Assembly (NCBI RefSeq): GCF_000485595.1
Contig: NW_014577237.1
Coordinates: 289,707 to 315,137 of the forward strand
Direction of reading: 5' to 3'
Source: Priapulus caudatus
Taxonomy: Eukaryota > Priapulida > Priapulimorpha > Priapulimorphida > Priapulidae
Length of the DNA stretch: 25,431 nt
Shown here: positions 1 to 9,500 of the stretch, piece after piece
How the letters are laid out: the number at the start of each line of letters is the position of its first letter
Position numbering within the stretch: position 1 is the stretch's first letter
Position numbers and translations under genes: made by a program
The notes under the pieces: generated by a model
Database searches by the model: none
Told to the model about the DNA's origin: nothing
The model's input: the letters and a program-made list of their open reading frames with translations, nothing else

Positions 1-376
1 CGTGCCTGCGTGTAGACGTGCGTGCCTGCGTGTATAGGTGCGTGCCTGCGTGTATAGGTGCGTGCCTGCGTGTAGACGTGCGTGCCTGCGTGTATAGGTG
101 CGTGCCTGCGTGTATAGGTGCGTGCCTGCGTGTAGACGTGCGTGCCTGCGTGTATAGGTGCGTGCCTGCGTCGTATAGGTGCGTGCCTGCGTGTAGACGT
201 GCGTGCCTGCGTGTATAGGTGCGTGCCTGCGTGTATAGGTGCGTGCCTGCGTGTAGACGTGCGTGCCTGCGTGTATAGGTGCGTGCCTGCGTGTATAGGT
301 GCGTGCCTGCGTGTATAGGTGCGTGCCTGCGTGTAGACGTGCGTGCCTGCGTGTAGACGTGCGTGCCTGCGTGTAG
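1..376. repeat. 20-bp GC-rich minisatellite with ABB higher-order pattern
   Basis: About 19 head-to-tail copies of a 20-bp unit beginning CGTGCCTGCGTGTA. The last six bases alternate between GACGTG (A) and TAGGTG (B). For most of the array the order is A-B-B, so a 60-bp higher-order unit is visible. One copy near 161 has a 1-bp insertion, and the regular order breaks after about 280. The array runs off the left edge of the window. Open frames inside it are by-products of the repeat. Confidence 0.95.
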
Positions 377-436
377 AGATACCCGATCCCCGGTGACGCG
401 ATGCACCGGTCCAGGCTGGAGAAGCAGGAGTTTCTT
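377..436 (+). CDS. Candidate short exon ending at a strong GTGAGT donor (uncertain)
   Basis: A 60-nt open stretch follows a TAG at the end of the minisatellite, which could act as an acceptor, and ends at GTGAGT (437). Read in phase 0 it ends MHRSRLEKQEFL. If spliced to the exon at 2883 (KQIVQNLRKEL) it would extend a charged helix, and phase 0 is what that exon needs. It does not clearly resemble the vertebrate PHF21A residues expected here, and the acceptor side is poor because it lies inside a repeat. It may be chance. Confidence 0.2.
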
Positions 437-1380
437 GTGAGTGTGACATCGGTCGGCAGCAGCGAGAGCGTATTAAGTATGCATAGTTATTAATACGCTC
501 TTGATATTAAGGCTCAGTCACACATTCAGGATTTTTACTGCCGTCCTTGATAGGACCATTCCCGATTAAAATTTGTCAAAAGTCTGATCAAGATCCTGTG
601 ATGCGTGGCGGGAAATTCAAACTTTATTAAAAATTTGTAAAAACATTTATTTAATCACGACAACAATCAGATATTGTTCAGGAAGCGTCCCGATTCAGCC
701 GTTTCCAGCCGAATTCGTCCCGATTCTCCAGTTCTCAATACGATTGTGATCCGATTTGTATCTTTCGCATGGTAAAAAACGACCAAATCTGTCCCGACAG
801 CGTCCCGATTCTCCCGAATGCGATCCGACGGAGATCAGACAGTGACCCGACAGTGAACCGACGCTGACGGAAGACATCCGTTAGATCTGGACGCAATCTG
901 GACTCAATCGGCAAGAAACGGCAATGAAAAATTTCTCCAGATCATGCCCGTTCATCACGACAGCGTCCTGATCCACAGGACACCGTCCAGACACCGTCCA
1001 GACAGCACAGGACATTGTTACGATTTTGATCCGATACAGCAGAATCTGTCACGACATAGTCACGATTGTAATCCGACTAGACAAAATCGGCTGAGTTTCC
1101 CGAATGTTACGGGATGCACCTAACTGTCGGGAGTGCTTGGCCGCCCTCTCCGGACCATTCCCGATCCGTAGGACTCTATTACGAACGTATACGACTGCGT
1201 TCAGACAATGATAGGACATTCCAGATCATTGAGGATAGTAATCCGACTTTTTCACTTTTCGTGTCGTAGCGCTGTCTGATCTCAAACGGGAGCCATAATC
1301 GGCACTGTGTGAACGCCGCATTATATACACGTTTGATAGTAGAAATTGCTCTTGTATTGCATTGCCGTGCCCGTGAATGA
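437..1380. other. No gene seen; degenerate repeat-derived sequence
   Basis: Scattered near-copies of CCCGATTC, CGATTCTCC and GATCCGAT occur between about 685 and 1100, and a small tandem CACCGTCCAGA duplication lies near 980. This looks like decayed repetitive DNA. I see no splice-bounded exon, RNA gene or recognisable protein. Confidence 0.5.
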
Positions 1381-1750
1381 GCTCGCGCGTCCGAGAGCGT
1401 CTCGTTGGCTGTTAACAGCAGCCGACCGATTGTTGAGAGTAGGTCGGCTGAGCTCGTGTCTGCGTCGTCGTGCTGGTTTGCGGCCGGCCACATTTATTGG
1501 GTCGCGGCGGAGAAATGCTCGAGATATCACTCGCGCAGCCACGTCGAGCTGTAGACAATCCCACCCCCACGTCGCAGCGAGAAGCTAGCTGGCGGTGGCG
1601 GCGGCACTACCGAAAAATGTGTGAGGGTTGCGTGACGTCATCGCCGTCTAGCCGGCAGCAGACGCAGAGCTTGTATCGCATCTCGAGCGGAGCGTGGAAA
1701 ACGCTGTCGGCTGAAGGGTCGCGAGTTTGCATCGCAGCGGTCGGTGCGTG
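1381..1750. promoter_or_regulatory. CpG-rich stretch with a perfect CRE palindrome (possible promoter)
   Basis: This stretch is visibly richer in CpG than its flanks and contains the full cAMP response element TGACGTCA at 1633-1640. It lies about 1.2 kb upstream of the first visible PHF21A exon. It could be a promoter or 5' untranslated region, but no TATA box, start exon or transcript boundary can be seen. Open frames here have no recognisable product. Confidence 0.3.
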
Positions 1751-1817
1751 CGTATGGCATGTATTTTGTTTCATAATTCGATTTTTTGTTTTATTGTTGA
1801 TTTTATCACATATAACA

Positions 1818-2092
1818 TTCACGGATCGAATGCTTCGATTCACGGATCGAATGCTTCGATTCACGGATCGAATGCTTCGATTCACAGATCGAATGCTTCG
1901 ATTCACGGATCGAATGATTCGATTCACGGATCGAATGCTTCATTTCACGGATCGAATGTTTCAATTCACGGATCGAATGATTCGATTCACGGATCGAATG
2001 CTTCGATTCATGGATCGAATGCTTCGATTCACGGATCGAATGATGCGATTCCAAAACCGAATGGTTTGATGCCAGGATCGAATGGTTTAATT
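1818..2092. repeat. 21-bp minisatellite, unit TTCACGGATCGAATGCTTCGA
   Basis: About 12-13 copies decay toward the 3' end. The unit contains the near-palindrome TCGAATGCTTCGA. Because 21 is divisible by 3, several frames on both strands stay open with 7-residue periodic peptides. These are not genes. Confidence 0.92.
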
Positions 2093-2184
2093 CTCTTTTC
2101 TGATATAAAATCAAATAATGTGAACATTTAAAACAGGGAATTATTGTCGATTTATTGCATATAACATATGATTAAATAATCAAA

Positions 2185-2372
2185 TATTATATGCGATAAA
2201 TCAAATGTTATATATGCAATAAATCAAATGTTATATGTGATAAATTGAATGTTATATGTGATAAATCGAATGTTATATGTGATAAATCGAATGTTATATG
2301 TGATAAATTGAATGTTATATGTGATAAATCGAATGTTATATGTGATAAATCGAAATGTTATATATGTGATAA
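2185..2372. repeat. 21-bp AT-rich minisatellite, core GATAAATCGAATGTTATATG
   Basis: About eight copies with C/T variation (AAATCGAA or AAATTGAA). The array grows out of the inner end of the right inverted arm of the element at 1751-2424, because the arm itself contains GTGATAAAATC and ATGTTATATATG. Confidence 0.9.
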
Positions 2373-2424
2373 AATCAACCATAAAACAAAAATCGAATTA
2401 TGAAACAAAAAAACATGCCATACG

Positions 2425-2882
2425 TGCGTGCGCGGCTGCTTCTGCATGGAGATGCCCGCCGCGGCTATCGACAGAATAGTTGAGCCGGCATTTACGAACC
2501 TTTAACCCTGCGTTGTAGACTTGCGACCGCGCGTGTGCATGACCGGTGAACTGTACATTGATCATAACTGCACTCGCATGTATGTGCGTGCAGGCGTGCG
2601 TGCGTGTGTGTGTGCGTGTATACGTGTGCGCATACATACATGCTGCTTGTCTTAGTTCATTTGCTAAAAAATGGGTAAACATTGACCCTGCAGAGCTGTT
2701 TTTAGATCTGTGCCCAGGCATTTGCTACATTTACTATGTGTTTGCTGATTGTTAGTTATTGCTGTGAGCATTTTACACACATTGATTCTGTTTGTATGTG
2801 CCTATTAAATCACAACAAAGTGTGTGTACGTGCCATCGGTTTAATAAGCAGTGCTAATGTCCTACCTGTTTCCTATTTTCAG
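2425..2882. other. Intergenic or intronic sequence; short GTGC/GT run near 2584-2632
   Basis: Nothing gene-like is seen apart from the short GTGC/GT run. The last bases form the polypyrimidine tract and acceptor (CCTATTTTCAG) of the exon starting at 2883, so at least the 3' part is an intron of the PHF21A-like gene. Confidence 0.6.
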
Positions 2883-2948
2883 AAGCAAATAGTTCAAAAC
2901 TTGCGCAAGGAGTTAGTATCTAAGGGCATCATCACCACGTTTCCACAG
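2883..2948 (+). CDS. PHF21A: PHF21A exon: end of N-terminal coiled coil
   Basis: This 66-nt exon, phase 0 at both ends, encodes KQIVQNLRKELVSKG and a short tail ending FPQ. It is bounded by TTTTCAG and GTACGT. The segment aligns with the vertebrate KRVVEQLRKNL block. Upstream coiled-coil exons are expected but not found in the window with confidence. Confidence 0.88.
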
Positions 2949-3535
2949 GTACGTTCATGCTTCTTTGTTTTTGACCTGCAGTTGGAGTAGCGTTGCGAAC
3001 TTAGGGCTCTAAATCTCTCACTAGCCTCTTCCTAAAATTCATTAGAGTAGTAGGCATGCACGAGTTGCATGGAAACGAACATAATTGAGTGAGTGAATAT
3101 TGCGAATAGTTACAGATGTAACCGAAACACATCAGCATGTGGTCTGAGCTAGGGAAATACATCAGTATGTGGTCTGAGCTAGGGAAACACATCAGTATGT
3201 GGTCTGAGCTAGGGAAACACATCAGTATGTGGTCTGAGCTAGGGAAACACATCAGTATGTGGTCTGAGCTAGGGAAACACATCCGTATGTGGTCTGAGCT
3301 AGGGAAACACATCAGTATGTGGTCTGAGCTAGGGAAAACTTACACCGTACAAAACGTTCACATCTTTTTATTAACGTGTGGTCATGCGAGATCCTGTCTA
3401 GTAATGCCATCTAGCACGCACGCACAGATGCAAGCACGCGTGCACACATGCACATATATATTATAACTGCCACTCAGCAGTGTCCATTATAGAAGAGGCA
3501 GGCATCTGATCTATACAGAGGTGCATGCGTGTGTG

Positions 3536-3587
<52 letters not shown>

Positions 3588-6500
3588 TGTGTGTGTTTGT
3601 GTGTGTTTGTGCATGTATGCATGCGTGCGTGCGTGTTTGCATGCTAGCACAGCTTTTACGACATGTACATCTGTCTTTCAGCCCGCCAAGTCGCCCAGTC
3701 CGAATCCGACAGCCACGAAGCCAGTTGTCTCGGCTGCCGTCCCCCTTCAGGCACAGTCAAAGAATCTCTTCAGCAGAAGCCCACACCTTGCAGCCTGCCC
3801 TGCTAACAGCAGGGGCGCGCGGCCACCGCCGGCCCACACAATGGCCGCAGGGGGCGCCACGATGCACATGATCAGAGTGCCACATATCAGCATTGCGAAT
3901 AGGACGCCTCCGCCGCTCGTGGTGCGTATGCACGACGATTCTCACCTTCGCTTTTCGTCTGGCGCGATGGACCCCTCTAAATTGTGCTCGAATATTTCTC
4001 TGAAGTTTTGGCAAGCTTTTTTTCGGACGTTATACGAGCTTATTACATGTAGTCAGAGTGGTTCTCATTGTCACGTAATGTTACAGACACGTCTAAATTG
4101 TTCTACCTGGCATCTATCTTTGGAATTTTAACATTTTCGGCGTTATGTCGGCTAATAACTTAATATATGACTGACTGATAGTATATGCGTGCATAAAGTA
4201 GTAGGAATGCCCTTGCCTGTACCTGAAGCCTGTACCTAATCGCATCACGTGTTTTGTTTCTGTAGTTTCAGGGACACTCGGACGCGCAGCAGTTGCCGAC
4301 TGCATGGCCGCAGGGTTCGGTACGGCACCAACAACTCTCGGCCCAGCTGTCTGCGTCCCCGAAACCTTCGCCACAGCAGTCTCTGCACCAGTTGACCTCA
4401 CCACAACTGTATGGGGGCAGGCAACCCTCACTTCAACAGTCTGCGCACCAGCTACCCTCACCTCAGCAGTCAGTGCACCAGCTGCCCTCACCTCAGCTGT
4501 CTGCACACCAGTTACCCTCACCTCAGCTGTCTGCACACCAGTTACCCTCGCCGCCACATCAGTCCGCATGCAGGCAGTCCCCTCCGCAGCAGTCGGCACA
4601 CCAGCTACCCTCACCACAACAGTCTGCTCACCTGCAACCCTCACTACAGCTGTCTGGCCACCAGCTGCTCTCGCAACAGCTGTACGCACAACTGAAATCC
4701 TTACCAAAGCCAGCTATGCATCAGCGCTCCTCACCGCAGCAGTCCGTGCGTAAGCAACCCTCGCCGCACCAGTCCGCGCAGCAGAAACTCTCGCCGCAGC
4801 AGTCTCCGCATCAAATTGCCTCGACGCAGCAGTCTGGGAGCAAGCAGTCGTCGCCGCAGCTCCACGCTCACCAGCAATCTTCCCCGCAGCAGTCCGCCAC
4901 AGCTCACCCGAAGCCCTCACTGCAGCATCTCTCGCAGCGGAGGAGGTCACCGCAGCATGTGACGCGTGCGCTGCCGTCGCCGCAGCAGCAGCTGTCACAT
5001 CAGCAGCAGCAGCAGCAGCAGCAGCAGCACTTTGCCGACACTCTGTGTCAGTTCGCGTCTATGTCACCCAAGCAACGGTTACCGGTGGCGACAGCCAAAA
5101 CAGCAGAGCAATCGTGTGGGAACAAGGAAGGCTTCATGGCAGCCATTGGCCTGATTACCCAGAGTGCACTTACCGGTAAAGCTGTGAAATATGTGCTATA
5201 GATTTATATTTGTATTTTAGCCATTGCTAGATGTGATTATCTTGAAATTGAAGCATTTGTACTGAATACCGTGCACTAATTTAATGTAAATGATTTTAGT
5301 AAAACAAATGAAATCATGAAAGGAAAGAAAATTTGAGAATTTTTGCAGAATATCTTGCCATTATTCATACTAAATGATCAATTATGTGCGTACAAGTTTG
5401 CGCTTTGATCGTAATCATATTGCTACATGTAAGTTTCTCTGGTTATTATTAACAGAATTGCAGGCAAGGAAACTAGAGCGAAAGCGTCGAAGTACAGCCA
5501 ATCCTGCCTACAATTACCCCTTTGAACCCGGTGTAAGTGTCAGAGGGGAATAGCAGTATCTGTGGTTTTGCACACACAATTATGGACTTTCGATTTCATG
5601 GTCATGATAGATTCTACGTAAATTCATCTGATTTTTTTGGCAAGATTATCTGATTTTTTGTGCATTGAGCATGTGCTCCATCCTTTCTGTCTTTTAAATT
5701 ATAGAGTCTTGGTGTATTGTTGTAAAACTTACTTTGAATCACTTGCAAGAGAATTGCAATAGCAATCGGTAAAAGTTTGTTTATTTTTTAATTCAGCAGA
5801 AGAAGGTTGTGAAGGGATATATGCTTGGTTCAAGTCCCATTGCATCAGCATTCAAGAGACCTAGAGGTAAGTATACATTTAAGAATACCGCATTGAGAGA
5901 ACATCACTATCACGATATTATTTACTGCCGGATGTGGTGAGATTCGTTAGCACTGACCACGGTTTTCATTCTTACCTATCTATCTCCCTTGGGCATTTGA
6001 TAGCTCGATTGACAGATGACTGGGTTTCGTCACATACAACGTCGTTTCGAAATAACAGTCTGTGTGTTAATGATAACTGGTCGCTACATGTGAGTGGAGG
6101 CTCTATAGCTGAATGACGACGTTAAATCCTAACATGGTTATTTGTAAAGCCGTTAGAAATATCTGGGCAAATACAGTGTAATGCGCTCGCTTGGTGATTG
6201 TGGCAGCACATGGATAGAGTGCCTCCCTCTTCTCCTTTCACATGAGTGACCTTCTCTCCGCGCGCGCTCGCTGTCTGTCCTCGTGTGCGATGGCGTCATC
6301 AGGCGCCCTGTGAAGATGCTTACGTTGACTGGCATCCTACGGGGAAGACGCTTGGGCATGTTAGGCCTGACCATTGTGTGTGACCCGCGTGACAGGTCCA
6401 GCTGTGCGAACTCGCTCTAGGCCCCGTTACAGGCTCTCTCTGAAACGTATAAAGAGAAAGAGAGAGGAGGCTGACCTGCGTGGGGCCGGTGTGGAGGAGG

Positions 6501-9500
6501 AGGCCCACAAAGACGAAGGAAACCTCTGTGCAGGTAGACTCCCGGTTAGTCGATGTATGCTGATTGTACTGCATGCTGACACTGGATGGCGCCACTAGCA
6601 TGTCAACATTTGTCTTCCCTGGCTACTGCATTATCTACTGCCGTGTCTGGTCTGTTAAGCTGATTTATTTACTCTTGTGCGCTTGGTCGCTTGCTGTCGT
6701 AGGATTTGGCTGCATTCCTAAACGTGTTCCACATGTAAGTAGAAGCAGAAATTGTAGTATGGGGCTGGGATCCTGCAGTGTACGATTAATGTGGAACATC
6801 GGCACGACGGCGGAAGCCACAAACAGCATTTCGGAAAGATGCGTTGCTGACGCCTGTGTTCCTCCATTGCTTACAGTTGTGCTAGAAACTCCCACCGGTT
6901 GAAGCAGTTGTTGCTCATTGTCTATTATGTTGCCATTTGAGATGGAATTGTTTGCGAAAAAACGGCAGACGTAGAAAAACGCTTCTTACTTTGCTTATCA
7001 CCCTCCGTAAAACTCGATGACAGCAATGGATCTGTTTTATTCTGTATCAGATGAAATGAATCTCCAGGGTAGCGTGTTGTGATAACTGATACAATCGGAA
7101 TAATTGTGCCAAAGCTATTCTTCTGTTGAGAGAGTTGTGGTTGTTAGGGGTGTCTCCCTGTGTATCCATGCTTTTAATGTTACGAATTTGCAGTAACCTA
7201 ACCTGTTCCAGTATTTTACAGAGTGGATGGCTGGGTCAGCAGAAATATATATTTGTACTTTTCGATGTACATTGAGCAATTAGTAAATTGATTTATTAAC
7301 AAGCTAAACATTGGAATGAAGATCTCAAGTTCGTATGATCTTGATAAGGTTATAAGATTATCTGATAAGTTTCTCTTCTCATCAGTTTCGGTTAAGTTGA
7401 TGAGAAAATGCAGAACTTCTATCACTGTAGCGCTAATCTAATATGATTCGTAATGCAATCAAACCTGTGTTAGCGGTTAGTAGCTCTACTAGACCGGACA
7501 CCTGTCTATAAAAGGACACTTTTAGCATTTCCTTTTAGTGACCCTTAATATAGAGGTCTGACTGTAGCTATTCTTACCAAGGGATCAGTCGCATTTGTTG
7601 GCCAAATTTCGAAATCTCGTCATCAAAGCTACAGTCGTCCCACCTCAAGAATCAGTTGGATTTGGCACTTTAAGACAGGCATCGGGACAACGCATGTCAC
7701 GATGACATGCGTCGTGACGTGACGTTTGTCACGATGATGTGCATTGTGAGGAAACGTGTCACGATGACGCTTGTCGTGACGAGACGTGTCACGGTGACAC
7801 GCGTCGTGACGAAACGTGTCACGATGACGCTTGTCGTGACGAGATGTGTCACGGTGACGCGCGTCGTGATGTGACGTGTCACGATGACATGTGTCATGAC
7901 GTGATGTGTCACGATGATGCGCGTCGTGACGAGATGTGTCACGATGACATGTGTCATGACGTGATGTGTCACGGTGACGTGTGTCGTGACGAGACGTGTC
8001 ACGATGACATGCGTCGTGACGAGACGTGTCACGATGACGTGCGTCGTGACGAGACGTGTCACGATGACATGTGTCATGACGTGATGTGTTACGGTGACGT
8101 GTGTCGTGACGAGACGTGTCACGATGACATGCGTCGTGACGAGACGTGTCACGATGATGCGCGTCGTGATGAGACGTGTCACGATGACGTGCGTCGTGAC
8201 GTGACGTGTGTCACGGTGACGCGTGTCATGATGAGATGTGTCACGGTGATGTGCGTCGTGACGAGACGTGTCACGATGACGCTTGTCGTGATGTGACGTG
8301 TCACGGTGACGCACGTCGTGACGTGATGTTTGTCACGATAACGCGCGTCGCGATGAGACGTGTCACGATGACATGCGTCGTGATGTGACGTGTCACGATG
8401 ACGTGCGTCGTGACGTGACGTGTCACGATGACGTGTGTCGTGACGTGATGTGTCACGGTGACGGCCATCACAATGAGACGTGTCACGATGACGCGCATCA
8501 CAATGAGACGTGTCACGATGACGCGCGTTGTGACGTGACGTGTCACTATGATGCGCATCACAATGAAACGTGTCACGATGACGCGCGTCGTGACGAGACG
8601 TCTTCATTGGCACTCGGCGAGGGCATGAAGCGTCTCAGTGTTTCTCTTCTTGTCTCCGACAGGACGGCCGCCCCGGATGAGCTCGCCACACGGCAGCCAG
8701 CCGACGACGCCCGATCGTGACCCATCGCCTGTCAACGGCATCGACAACAGTGCCTTTGCGTACGAGAACGGGGTAAGCTGGGCCTGGGTGTTGAAGGAGA
8801 ACGGGGTAGGCTGGGCCGGGGTGTTGAACGAGAACGGGGTAGGCTGGGCTTGGGTGTTGAACGAGAACGGGGTAGGCTGGGCTGGGGTGTTTAACGAGAA
8901 TGGGGTAAGCTGGGTCGGGGTGTTAAATGAGAACAGGGTAAGCTGGGCTGGGTTGTTAAACGAGAATGGGGTAAGCTGGGCCGGGGTGTTAAACGAGAAC
9001 GGGGTAGGCTGGGCTTGGGTGTTAAACGAGAACGAGGTAAGCTGGGCCGGGGTGTTAAACGAGAACGAGGTAGGCTGGGCCGGGGTGTTGAATGAGAACA
9101 GGGTAAGCTGGGCTGGCAAATATGAACAATCATGAGATTAGTATTATATGCCTGAAAACTGCAGTCGAGAATGAGATGAATCAATTTGGATAATGCAAAC
9201 GCGAATGGGTGAAATTTGTCTGTAAATCTTTGGGAGGAGGGAGTGAACAGTCAATAAAGCAGTGGCATTCAGCTTCGATCGATTTTTGCCTAAATTCTTC
9301 CGATGTCTTGTATTGATGTACAGAACAGGGTGACCTCTCTCATGCGCATAAAAAGCGGGTAAAAATTGTGAGGTTTGGTTTCAATTCTATGTGGGCCTTC
9401 CACCGAATTCAAACTAAATTTCCCAATTTGACCCTGATTTGCGGCAGCAGAAATACGCTCAGTCTCACAGGGGAAATCAAATGGAGTGGTCACCCTTACA

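Larger units (their letters stand above)
1751..2424. mobile_element. MITE-like element with about 70-bp terminal inverted repeats around two tandem arrays
   Basis: The left arm (1751-1820) begins CGTATGGCATGT. It is matched in inverted orientation by the right arm (about 2350-2424), which ends ACATGCCATACG. The arms share the inner landmarks TTTCATAATTCGATTTTT, TTGATTTTATCACATAT and AACATT with few mismatches and small indels. Both flanks carry CGTGCG-like sequence that could be a short target duplication, but that motif is low in complexity. Between the arms lie two 21-bp tandem arrays. No transposase is encoded, so the element would be nonautonomous. The family is not recognised. Confidence 0.65.

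Noticed and set aside
1-376. CRISPR-like regular repeats
   Set aside because: Units are contiguous with no unique spacers, and the DNA is clearly animal.
4114-4998. Ala/Val/Thr-rich antisense frames and a second sense frame over the Q-rich exon
   Set aside because: Shadows of the 30-bp coding repeat. Only the frame from 4272 joins conserved neighbouring exons in phase.
7697-8720. Long periodic frames rich in His/Arg/Asp or Thr/Val on both strands
   Set aside because: They are produced by the 30-bp hairpin minisatellite, are open in several frames at once, and sit inside an intron.
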